In this document: positions 9,999 through 19,688 of the stretch, in pieces | How the letters are laid out: each line of letters starts with the position of its first letter | Numbering within the stretch: the stretch's first letter is position 1 | Source of the DNA: Microbacterium sp. LWH13-1.2 | GTDB taxonomy: Bacteria > Actinomycetota > Actinomycetes > Actinomycetales > Microbacteriaceae | Reading direction: 5' to 3' | Length of the DNA stretch: 64,000 nt | NCBI RefSeq assembly: GCF_038397735.1 | Contig: NZ_CP151635.1 | Coordinates: 558,001 to 622,000, forward strand | Translations under genes and position numbers: made by a program | Notes under the pieces: generated by a model | What the model was told of the DNA's origin: nothing | The model's database searches: none | The model's input: only the letters and a program-made list of their open reading frames with translations

Positions 9999-10057
9999 GA
10001 CCGGACAGGGCGACGGGGCCTCGATGGGGGAGGGGATTCGAGACCCCGCCGCCGGTC
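9999..10057 (-). terminator. Imperfect long hairpin after the GNAT gene
   Basis: Outer arms GACCGG/CCGGTC and inner arms around GGCGACGGGGCCTCGA and TCGAGACCCCGCCGCC pair with a few bulges. It begins at the stop codon of the acetyltransferase gene and could end its transcript. No U-run is visible. Confidence 0.45.
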
Positions 10058-10515
10058 TACGACGTGATGCGGATCTGGGCGATGACTTCCGAGTACTCGG
10101 TCTCGCCGACCGGCGTGAATCCGACGCGCAGGAAGAACGCCTCCGGGCCGTCTTCGCCGGCCTCATAGATGACGTTGACGTGGTCGAAGCCGCGGGCACG
10201 GGCCTCTTCGAGGAGGCTCTCCACCGCGAAGCGCCCTACGCCCTTGCCCTGGCCCTCAGCGTCTACGTTGATACGCCAGAGGACCGAGCGGAAGTGCTCC
10301 TCGGGAGCCTCCGCATCGAAGTTGGCGCTGACGAACCCGACGACGTGGTCGCCGTCGAGCACGACCCGCTGCCAGGAGGTCTGCGGATTGATGACGGTCG
10401 CCGCGATGCCGTAGGACACCGGAGCGAGGAACTGCTCCTGTCCGGGCTTGAGCGACAGGTTGTTCACGGCGACGATCGTCGCAGCGGAGAGTTCGACCAT
10501 GCGCAGTTCGGACAT
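10057..10515 (-). CDS. GNAT-family N-acetyltransferase
   Basis: 152 residues. The acetyl-CoA binding motif A (WRINVDAEGQGKGVGRFAVE, with the R/Q-x-x-G-x-G/A pattern) and a motif B ending in FFLRVGFTPVGETEY identify a GNAT fold. The N-terminal portion (VNNLSLKPGQEQFLAPVSY) is like spermine/spermidine-type or BltD-like acetyltransferases, but the substrate cannot be assigned. The start is taken at ATG 10515 because TAGCCT lies exactly six bases upstream; a GTG at 10521 is possible and has GGGAGGGG upstream. It is a single gene divergent from icd. Confidence 0.85.
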   Translation of the reverse strand: MSELRMVELSAATIVAVNNLSLKPGQEQFLAPVSYGIAATVINPQTSWQRVVLDGDHVVGFVSANFDAEAPEEHFRSVLWRINVDAEGQGKGVGRFAVESLLEEARARGFDHVNVIYEAGEDGPEAFFLRVGFTPVGETEYSEVIAQIRITS

Positions 10516-10521
10516 GAACAC

Positions 10522-10527
10522 AGGCTA
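10522..10527 (-). promoter_or_regulatory. -10 hexamer of the GNAT gene
   Basis: Minus-strand TAGCCT six bases from the ATG at 10515, predicting a leaderless transcript. Confidence 0.55.
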
Positions 10528-10692
10528 ACCCCTCCCGAGGCATCCCACGCAGAAACAGGGAGTATTCGTCGGTTGTGACCCGGAATGACGGAGTGCTGCG
10601 CCCCGGGGCACCGTCGTGCGCCCACGCGCCCGGGGGTGCTCAGGTATCTTGGTATCGAGACAAATATGCCCTCGCGAACGGAGAACCTCCTG

Positions 10693-12912
<2,220 letters not shown>

Positions 12913-12921
12913 CGACAGCAG

Positions 12922-12955
12922 AAAGGGCCGGATGCGGGAGCATCCGGCCCTTTTT
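12922..12955 (+). terminator. Rho-independent terminator of icd
   Basis: AAAGGGCCGGATGC, loop GGGA, then the exact complement ending in a run of five T. It begins ten bases after the icd stop codon. Confidence 0.9.
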
Positions 12956-13057
12956 CGCGTCCTCTCGGAGGAGACTCGGTCCCGCGTGAGAAGATTCCTG
13001 CGCGGGCCGCGGGGCCACGCGGTCGAGGAATCGCCGAGCGCGCGTCGATACTGAGAA

Positions 13058-13075
13058 GAGCCGATGCCCCGGCTC
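13058..13075 (-). terminator. Short hairpin after the L,D-transpeptidase gene
   Basis: GAGCCG, six-base loop, CGGCTC, 16 bases beyond the stop of the minus-strand transpeptidase gene. The stem is short and there is no U-run, so this is tentative. The rest of 12956-13090 holds nothing I can identify. Confidence 0.35.
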
Positions 13076-13090
13076 AGTGGAGCTCGGTGA

Positions 13091-14608
13091 TCAGTTGTGG
13101 ACCGAGACCTCGAGGCCGACCGGTGACCACTCGTACACGAACTTGGCGACGTCGATCGGCATGTTCACGCAACCGTGGCTGCGCGGAGATCCGAAGGCGT
13201 TGTGCCAGTAGGTGCCGTGGAAGCCCTCGTCGCCGTTGAAGTACGTGACCCACGGGACGTTCGGCGTCTCGGTGATCGAGCCGTCCGGTTCGCGGCTCTT
13301 CATCGTCTGCATCCGCACGTGAGCGTAGACCTTGAAGTTTCCGGTGTCGGTGGGTGTCGCGCTCTTGCCCGACGAGATCTTCCACGATCGCACGACGGCG
13401 CCGTTCTCGATGAGAGTCGCCGTCTGAGAGCTCAGATCGACATCGATCTTGCGCACCAGGTTGACGGACTCGAACGGGGTCTCGGAGACCGTGATCGGGA
13501 TGACGCCGTCTCCGGCTTCCAGCTTCGACGCGACCTCGGAGGCGAGGTTCGACGTGTCGCCGAGCGCGCGTCCGTTGATGCCCTCGGCTTCGGTGCGGAG
13601 GATCTTTCCCGCGGAGTCGACGATGTTCGTCGCGTTGACGGGAGCGCGGTCGACCGCCGCGGGAAGCCCGGCGATCGTGGCCTGGATCGCCGTCTCGTCG
13701 GCGACGATGCGAAGCTCGCCGTCTTCGTCGACGACCGAGAACCACGTCGAGGCGGTCGCTGCATCGACCGGGACCGTACGCTCTTCGCCGATGTAGAAGC
13801 CGATCGTGCCGAGCATCGTGTTAAGCGACGTCGCGACGGTCGTGGCGTCTTCATCGGTGACCGCCGGTGCGGCCTCGGCAGGGTCGCCAGGGAACTCGAC
13901 GCTGCTGCCGCCGTCGGCGATGGTGTCGACCATGGCGGCAGCGAGCGCGTCGACGTCGACGGCCGTGCCGGTGGCGGACGGTGTGATCACGTAGGCGCCT
14001 GTCGCCGCGTCGAACACGACGCCGGCGTCGAGCGGATCTTCGAAGCTCGACGGGACCGCCTCACGGAGTGCGGAGTCCGCCTTCGCCGGGTCGAGCGTGA
14101 TCTCGGCGGGGACGGGGTCGCCCATCCACATGCTGACGTTCCAGAGCGGTCGTTCGGCGAACGCCTGATCGGCGAGAGCGGTCGCGTCGATGGTGGCGCC
14201 GAGATCCGCCCCGGTGAGCACGGCGTCATCGCCTGCGCCGGTGAGCGTGATCTCGGTCTGGGAGACGTGAGCCTGGATGGTGTCCGCTGCGGCGCCGGGC
14301 GTGAGCCAGCCCACGGGGATTCCGGCGACGGTCGTGCCCGGTGCGATGAGGATCATCGACGCAGCGCCTGCCCCGAGAGCCAGGACGCCGACCCCGAGGC
14401 CGATCCACAGGCCGAGGCGCTTCTTCTTGGGAGCTGGCTCGATGGGTGCCCAGGCGAGTTCCGGGTCACCGCCGCTCGGCGGCATCGAGTCGGTGGGCGT
14501 ATCGCCGGCTGAGTGCGTAGGCGCTGCAACGGTCGGCCGGTCGCCGGAGGCGGTCGCCTCGGTCAGCTTCTCGGTCTTCGCATCCTGCGCTGAGATCAGA
14601 TCGGTCAC
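13091..14608 (-). CDS. L,D-transpeptidase (YkuD domain) with peptidoglycan-binding N-terminal part
   Basis: 505 residues. A cytoplasmic N-terminus of about 65 residues ends in KKKR, then one membrane segment (LGLWIGLGVGVLALGAGAA), then repeated VanW/PGBD-4-like segments (GTTVAGIPVGWLTPGAAADTI) and a C-terminal YkuD domain. The catalytic motif SHGCVNMP has Cys480 and the upstream His in FHGTYWHNAFG. It would form 3-3 peptidoglycan cross-links or attach proteins outside the membrane. Three in-frame GTG codons (14608, 14617, 14632) could start it; 14608 is chosen because GGGGGG lies about nine bases upstream. Single gene with its own promoter region (possible -10 TAGCAT near 14650). Confidence 0.9.
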   Translation of the reverse strand: MTDLISAQDAKTEKLTEATASGDRPTVAAPTHSAGDTPTDSMPPSGGDPELAWAPIEPAPKKKRLGLWIGLGVGVLALGAGAASMILIAPGTTVAGIPVGWLTPGAAADTIQAHVSQTEITLTGAGDDAVLTGADLGATIDATALADQAFAERPLWNVSMWMGDPVPAEITLDPAKADSALREAVPSSFEDPLDAGVVFDAATGAYVITPSATGTAVDVDALAAAMVDTIADGGSSVEFPGDPAEAAPAVTDEDATTVATSLNTMLGTIGFYIGEERTVPVDAATASTWFSVVDEDGELRIVADETAIQATIAGLPAAVDRAPVNATNIVDSAGKILRTEAEGINGRALGDTSNLASEVASKLEAGDGVIPITVSETPFESVNLVRKIDVDLSSQTATLIENGAVVRSWKISSGKSATPTDTGNFKVYAHVRMQTMKSREPDGSITETPNVPWVTYFNGDEGFHGTYWHNAFGSPRSHGCVNMPIDVAKFVYEWSPVGLEVSVHN

Positions 14609-14710
14609 GAACTTCACCCCCCGGTTTCTCACGTGTCCTTAGCGATATGCTACGCGATCGCAGGTAACGGGGAGGCAACGGTCCACAGGTCGGTGCGAAT
14701 CCCGGGTCGC

Positions 14711-15121
14711 TCAGTCCGTGACGACGGCGAGTCCGTCGATCTCGACGAGCATCTCTTCGCGGGGGAGCCCGGTGAAGACCGTGGTCCGTGACGGCAGCGG
14801 CACGCCGCCGGTGGTGTGAGCCGTGACGAAGTCGCCGTACGCATCGTTCATGATCGAGAAGTCCTCGCGCTTGGTGAGGTACACGCGCAGCATCACGACG
14901 TCGTCGAACGTGGCACCGGAGGCCTCGACGATGGCCTTGACGTTCTCGAGGGTGCGAGTGGTCTGCGCGGCGACATCGCCGGGGAAGAGGTACTCGTTGG
15001 TCTGGGGGTCGACGGGGCCCTGACCGGAGACCTGCACGATCGGACCCTTGCGGATGCCCTGGGAGAACGTGTGGGCGGGAGCGGGGGCGGCATCGGTCGA
15101 AACACGGATCTTCGCAGTCAT
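14711..15121 (-). CDS. ridA: RidA/YjgF-family enamine/imine deaminase
   Basis: 136 residues. RidA hydrolyses the reactive enamine/imine (2-aminoacrylate and relatives) released by PLP-dependent dehydratases and so protects other PLP enzymes. Seen: the family pattern QVSGQGPVDPQT near the start, TLENVKAIVEASGATFDDVV in the middle, and Arg112 in LPSRTTVF, the position of the catalytic Arg in active RidA. It is divergent, with only 25 bases between starts, from a D-serine-dehydratase-like enzyme whose product would be exactly its substrate; that link is inferred from neighbourhood and chemistry. Start ATG at 15121 with -10 TAGGCT six bases upstream. Confidence 0.92.
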   Translation of the reverse strand: MTAKIRVSTDAAPAPAHTFSQGIRKGPIVQVSGQGPVDPQTNEYLFPGDVAAQTTRTLENVKAIVEASGATFDDVVMLRVYLTKREDFSIMNDAYGDFVTAHTTGGVPLPSRTTVFTGLPREEMLVEIDGLAVVTD

Positions 15122-15127
15122 GTGACC

Positions 15128-15140
15128 AGCCTAGTAGCCT
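15128..15140. promoter_or_regulatory. Face-to-face -10 hexamers between ridA and the PLP enzyme gene
   Basis: Minus-strand TAGGCT (15128-15133) sits six bases from the ridA ATG and plus-strand TAGCCT (15135-15140) six bases from the ATG at 15147. Both transcripts would be leaderless and each promoter's -35 lies inside the other gene. Confidence 0.6.
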
Positions 15141-15146
15141 TGTTAG

Positions 15147-16364
15147 ATGCCTCTACAAATCCCGGATCCTGTACTCGGCCCCTGGACCAAAGGTTTTCCC
15201 GCGCACGCCTCGGGCCTGCGCCTCTCGGAGGTTCCGGGCGCGGATCTGCGCCTCTCGGACCTCGTGACACCCGTTCTGACGGTCCATGAGGCGGCACTCG
15301 CGCACAACGAGTCGACCGTGTTCGGCTGGGCGGCGACGCAGGGCGTGCTTCTGGCTCCGCACGGCAAGACCACCATGGCCCCGGCGCTCTGGCAGCGACT
15401 GCTCGATGCGGGGGCGTGGGGCATCTCGGTCGCGACGCCGTGGCAGGCCGAGGTCGCCGTCGACGCCGGGGTCAGAACCGTCCTGATCGCGAACGCCGTC
15501 ACCGATGCCGCGGCCTCTCTCCACCTCGGCGACCTGCTCGCCGCAGACGACGACCTCCGCATCCTCTGCTGGGCGGACTCCGTGGTGACCGTCGAGATCC
15601 TCGCCGGCGCGCTCGCTGATGCGCCCCGGCCCCTCGACGTCCTCGTGGAGCTCGGCGGGGCCGGGGGGCGCACGGGGGCCCGCACCCTGGAGGAGGGTGA
15701 GCGCATAGCACGGGCGATCACCGCATCGCCGGGCCTCCGACTCGCGGGAGTCACGGGCTATGAGGGACCGTTCGGTCCGGATCGCAGTGACGCGTCAGTC
15801 ACGTCGGTCGACGCGTATCTGTCGAGCCTCGTGCAACTGCACGAGCGGCTGACCTACCCGAGCGGCATACGCCCCGTGCTCAGCGCCGGCGGAAGCTCGT
15901 TCCCCGATCGCGCGGCCGCGATCCTGGCTCCGCACCGCGGCGACGCCGACATCGTGCTGCGGTCGGGGGCGTTCCAGATCCACGACGACGGTTTCTACTC
16001 GCGGATGTCTCCGTTCGGCGCGCTGACCTCGACTGACCCGCTCCGCTCGGCCATGCACGCCTGGTCGAGGGTCGTGTCTCAGCCCGAAGAGGGACTCGCC
16101 CTGCTCGACGCCGGGCGCCGCGACGTGCCGTTCGATCTCGACCTGCCGGTGCCGCAGAGCGTCGAGGGTGAGATCACGGCGCTCAACGACCAGCACGCCT
16201 TCCTGAGCCTTGCGCACGGCGCGTCGGTCACCCAGGGCGACGTGGTGCGCCTCGGACTCTCGCACCCGTGCACCGCCTTCGACAAATGGCGAGTGGTCGC
16301 GATCATCGATGATCCGGATGCGGCGGATCCGCGCGTCATCGGGGCGGTGGCGACATGCTTCTGA
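15147..16364 (+). CDS. D-serine dehydratase-like PLP enzyme (alanine racemase fold)
   Basis: 405 residues of the DSD1/D-threonine-aldolase-like family: an alanine-racemase-type barrel followed by a C-terminal beta domain. It would deaminate D-serine or a related D-amino acid. Seen: the PLP lysine in LLAPHGKTTMAP (Lys74), the phosphate-loop region RPVLSAGGSS, and the His-x-Cys metal pair in LSHPCTAFDKW (His373, Cys375) that binds zinc in eukaryotic D-serine dehydratase. The stop overlaps the start of the deacylase-GH20 fusion by ten bases, so the two are translationally coupled. Divergent ridA would remove the aminoacrylate produced. Other possible activities are D-threonine dehydratase or aldolase; the exact amino acid is unproven. 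Confidence 0.85.
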   Translation: MPLQIPDPVLGPWTKGFPAHASGLRLSEVPGADLRLSDLVTPVLTVHEAALAHNESTVFGWAATQGVLLAPHGKTTMAPALWQRLLDAGAWGISVATPWQAEVAVDAGVRTVLIANAVTDAAASLHLGDLLAADDDLRILCWADSVVTVEILAGALADAPRPLDVLVELGGAGGRTGARTLEEGERIARAITASPGLRLAGVTGYEGPFGPDRSDASVTSVDAYLSSLVQLHERLTYPSGIRPVLSAGGSSFPDRAAAILAPHRGDADIVLRSGAFQIHDDGFYSRMSPFGALTSTDPLRSAMHAWSRVVSQPEEGLALLDAGRRDVPFDLDLPVPQSVEGEITALNDQHAFLSLAHGASVTQGDVVRLGLSHPCTAFDKWRVVAIIDDPDAADPRVIGAVATCF

Positions 16365-19300
16365 GCGGCGAGAAGCCGGTCAGGGTGTACCGGAACGCCA
16401 CGGTGGTCGACGGGACGGGAGCCGACCGTTTCGTCGCCGATGTCGCCGTCGAGGGCGCGCGCGTCGTCGCGGTCCTCCGCGAGGGCGATGAAAGAGAGCT
16501 CGAACTCCCCGCCGACGCTGTCGAGATTCCGGCGACGGGGCTGGTGCTCGCACCCGGTTTCATCGACATGCACGCGCACAGCGAACTGGCGGTCCTCCGG
16601 GGCGCGAGTCACGAGGCGAAGATCCGTCAGGGAGTGACGACCGAGGTCCTCGGGCAGGACGGCCTGGGTTACGCGCCCCTCGACGACGCCACCGCGGCGG
16701 TCGTCCCCGCGCAGATCGCTGGCTGGAACGGCCTTCCCGATGACGTCCCGTGGCGGTCGATGGATGACCTGCTCGCCGCGATCGACGCCGTCTCCGTCGC
16801 GAATGCCGCGGTACTCGTGCCCCAGGGCAATCTCCGGATGATGGTGGTCGGACACGAGAACCGTGCGGCGACCTCGGGCGAGATCGCCGAGATGTCCGAC
16901 ATCCTGGGCGCGGCGATGGATGCCGGCGCCTTCGGGATGTCGAGCGGGCTGACCTACACGCCGGGGATGTACGCCGACACCGCCGAACTCGAAGCGCTCT
17001 GCCGCATCGTCGCCGAGCGGGGCGGGTACTGGGCGCCCCACACCCGCAGCTACGGCGGGGCGGCACTCGAGGCCTACCGTGAGGCACTGGACATCGGCCG
17101 ACGGACCGGATGCCCCATCCACCTCACGCACGCGACGATGAACTTCGCGCCGAACCGCGGTCGTGCGGCAGAGCTGCTGGCCCTCGTCGACCTCGCCGTC
17201 GACGACGGGGTGGACGTCACCCTCGACACCTATCCGTATCTCCCCGGTGCCACGACCCTCGCGGCACTGCTGCCGAGCAGGCTCGCGGAGAGCGGCGATC
17301 TGCTGGGTACGATCGCCGCGCTCGACGACGCCGGGCGAGAGAGCGTGCGGGTGGAGCTCGAAGAGATCGGATGCGACGGGTTCCACGGCGAGCGTGCCGA
17401 CTGGGATGCCATCCAGATCTCCGGGACTGCCGATCCACGGCTGTCGGACCTGGTGGGACGCACGGTCGCCGATATCGCCTCATCGTCGGGGAAGCGTGCC
17501 GTGGATGTGGTGCTCGACACGATCCTTGCGGATGCCGGGGCGACAGGCATCCTGATGCACATCGGCGACGAGGACAACGTCCGCGCCATCATGCGTCACC
17601 CGCGCCACAGCGGCGGCAGCGACGGGATTCTGATCGGCGCGCGGCCTCACCCCCGGGGTCGAGGCACCTTCCCGCGCTACCTCGGCCACTACGTGCGAGA
17701 GCTCGGGGTGCTCACCCTCGAAGAGGCGGTCCGTCACCTGTCCGGCACGCCCGCTTCGCGTCTGGGGCTCGACCGGGGCGATGCGCCGCGGGGGATCATC
17801 CGCGAAGGGGCGACCGCGGATCTGGTGCTGTTCGACCCGGAGACCATCGCCGCCGGGGCGACGTTCGAGTCGCCGCACGACACCCCGCGCGGGATAGCCG
17901 AAGTGCTCGTCGCGGGAGTGCCCGTGGTCACCGATGAGTCGGTCACGGGATCGACCCCGGGTCGTGCTCTGCGCATGATCCCGCCCGCGCACCGCGCCAC
18001 CGTTCCGCTCGCGTCGTTCGAGATCGACGCGACCGCACCGCCGTTCCGCTGGACGGCGCGCACCCGGGTCGTCGCGCCGGCGCCGCTCGCCTCGACCGCT
18101 GCCCGCCTGAGCGCCCTCCGGGAGAGCGACGGATCGGATCCCGCGATCACACTCCGCGTCGACGAGTCCCTGGCAGGGGAGTCGTTCGCGAGCGGACGCA
18201 TCGGCGAGGAGGCCTTCCGGGTGGAGGTCTCGGCGTCGGGGATCGATGTCAGCGGCGCGAGCCCGGTCGGCGTCTTCCGGGGCGTCACGGTGCTGCGGCA
18301 GCTGCGCGAACCCGGTGCGGAGCAGTCGCGCATCCCCGCAGGCTCGTGGCAGGGCGCGCCCGCCTACGGCTGGCGCGGTGTGATGCTCGATGTCGCCAGG
18401 CACTTCCGCCCGATCGACGACGTGCGCCGGCTCGTCGACCTGCTCGCCGACCACCACCTCACCGTGCTCCACCTGCATCTGACCGATGATCAGGGCTGGC
18501 GCTTCGAGGTGCCCGGATTTCCGAGGCTCACCGAGATCGGCGCTCGTCGGGAGTCGACGCAACGGGGCCACGGCCCGCTCGCCACCGTCGAACCGGGCGT
18601 GCACGAGGGGCATTACACGGATGCCGAGCTGCGCGAACTGGTCACGTACGCCGCCGAGCGCTTCGTCACGATCGTGCCGGAGGTCGAGCTGCCGGGGCAC
18701 ATCCAGGCGGGCTTGGCCGCCTACCCGGAGCTCGGCAACACCGACGTGGGGGAACCGATCACGGCCCCGTGGGAGCGGTTCGGTGTGAATCCTCGGACCC
18801 TCGCGCCGACGGAGGAGGCTCTCGCGTTCGGACGAGCCGCGATCGACGCGCTGTGCGACCTCTTCGACTCGCCGTGGATCGGGATCGGCGGGGACGAGGT
18901 GCCGGTGGCCGAGTGGGCGCAGAGCGCGGCTGCGGGGGAGCGGATGCGAGAGCTGGGTCTTGCGACACCTCACGACGTTCAACCGTGGTTCACGTCGCAC
19001 TTCGTCGCACACGTGCGAGCCCGTGGCCGCACGGCCCTGGCGTGGGACGAAGTGCTGGAGGGCGAGGTTCCCGACGGCGTCGAGATCCTCGCCTGGCGCG
19101 GTCCGGTCGCGATGCGCGCGGCGCTGCGGCGGGGCATCCCGGTCATCGCGTGTCCCGACCTCGAGGTGTACCTCGACTACCCCCAGTCCGAGTCGGCGGA
19201 AGAGCCGATCCGCGTCGGGCCGCCGCTTCCGATCGAGCGTGCGTACACGCTTCGCATCGAGGATGGCGCGTCCGGTGGCCAGGCGAATGTCTGGACCGAG

Positions 19301-19609
19301 CATCTGCCGACCAGGGACCGAGTCGACTTCGCGATGTTCCCCAGGCTCGCGGCGATCGCGGAGCGGCTCTGGGACGGCGGCGATCCTCCGCCGTTCGAGG
19401 GGTTCGCCCGTCGCCTGCCTGCCCACCTCCGGCGGCTCGCCGACGCAGGGGTGCGGTATCGTCCTCTCGACGGGCCGATGCCCCTGCAACGGCGTCCCGG
19501 AGTGCCGGGAAAGCCACTCACGCGGGAGGCACGGGAGGAGATCGTGGCGGGGCTCGTGACTCGTCTGATCGACCGCTCCACAAGCGCCGACGAGTCGCTC
19601 TCGGCATAA
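16355..19609 (+). CDS. Fusion protein: N-acyl-D-amino-acid deacylase + GH20 beta-N-acetylhexosaminidase
   Basis: 1,084 residues with no signal peptide. Residues 1 to about 540 are an amidohydrolase of the D-aminoacylase group: GFIDMHAHSE gives the metal-binding His73 and His75, and later histidines are in LTHAT and LMHIGDE. The position that holds a metal-binding Cys in Alcaligenes D-aminoacylase reads GQDG (Asp102). Residues from about 545 are a complete GH20: an N-terminal alpha/beta domain, then a barrel with HLHLTDDQGW and the catalytic pair Asp847-Glu848 in IGGDEVP. The junction is near Met541 (base 17975), which could serve as an internal start. It overlaps the PLP enzyme gene. The likely job is stepwise removal of GlcNAc and of N-acyl groups from D-amino-acid conjugates such as wall fragments; this is inferred. 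Confidence 0.9.
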   Translation: MLLSGEKPVRVYRNATVVDGTGADRFVADVAVEGARVVAVLREGDERELELPADAVEIPATGLVLAPGFIDMHAHSELAVLRGASHEAKIRQGVTTEVLGQDGLGYAPLDDATAAVVPAQIAGWNGLPDDVPWRSMDDLLAAIDAVSVANAAVLVPQGNLRMMVVGHENRAATSGEIAEMSDILGAAMDAGAFGMSSGLTYTPGMYADTAELEALCRIVAERGGYWAPHTRSYGGAALEAYREALDIGRRTGCPIHLTHATMNFAPNRGRAAELLALVDLAVDDGVDVTLDTYPYLPGATTLAALLPSRLAESGDLLGTIAALDDAGRESVRVELEEIGCDGFHGERADWDAIQISGTADPRLSDLVGRTVADIASSSGKRAVDVVLDTILADAGATGILMHIGDEDNVRAIMRHPRHSGGSDGILIGARPHPRGRGTFPRYLGHYVRELGVLTLEEAVRHLSGTPASRLGLDRGDAPRGIIREGATADLVLFDPETIAAGATFESPHDTPRGIAEVLVAGVPVVTDESVTGSTPGRALRMIPPAHRATVPLASFEIDATAPPFRWTARTRVVAPAPLASTAARLSALRESDGSDPAITLRVDESLAGESFASGRIGEEAFRVEVSASGIDVSGASPVGVFRGVTVLRQLREPGAEQSRIPAGSWQGAPAYGWRGVMLDVARHFRPIDDVRRLVDLLADHHLTVLHLHLTDDQGWRFEVPGFPRLTEIGARRESTQRGHGPLATVEPGVHEGHYTDAELRELVTYAAERFVTIVPEVELPGHIQAGLAAYPELGNTDVGEPITAPWERFGVNPRTLAPTEEALAFGRAAIDALCDLFDSPWIGIGGDEVPVAEWAQSAAAGERMRELGLATPHDVQPWFTSHFVAHVRARGRTALAWDEVLEGEVPDGVEILAWRGPVAMRAALRRGIPVIACPDLEVYLDYPQSESAEEPIRVGPPLPIERAYTLRIEDGASGGQANVWTEHLPTRDRVDFAMFPRLAAIAERLWDGGDPPPFEGFARRLPAHLRRLADAGVRYRPLDGPMPLQRRPGVPGKPLTREAREEIVAGLVTRLIDRSTSADESLSA

Positions 19610-19662
19610 TGTAACGTTTTCGTAACCCTCCCTGTGCTACGCGAGGCAGGGGTTGCGCAATT

Positions 19663-19687
19663 TTTGTTCGTAAGGTCTACTAACAAA
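19663..19687. promoter_or_regulatory. ROK-type operator at the start of the ROK repressor gene
   Basis: A 25-base dyad with arms TTTGTTCGTA and TACTAACAAA around five central bases, with one unpaired position in each arm (base 7 from the outer end). It ends one base before the repressor ATG. The TTNGTNA...TNACNAA style fits ROK-family sites in actinobacteria, so it suggests autoregulation. Confidence 0.75.
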
Positions 19688-19688
19688 C

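Noticed and set aside
17480..19489. A 669-residue frame on the minus strand across the GH20 part of the fusion
   Set aside because: It mirrors the real gene in a high-GC region, is rich in Arg, His and Gly and shows no domain.
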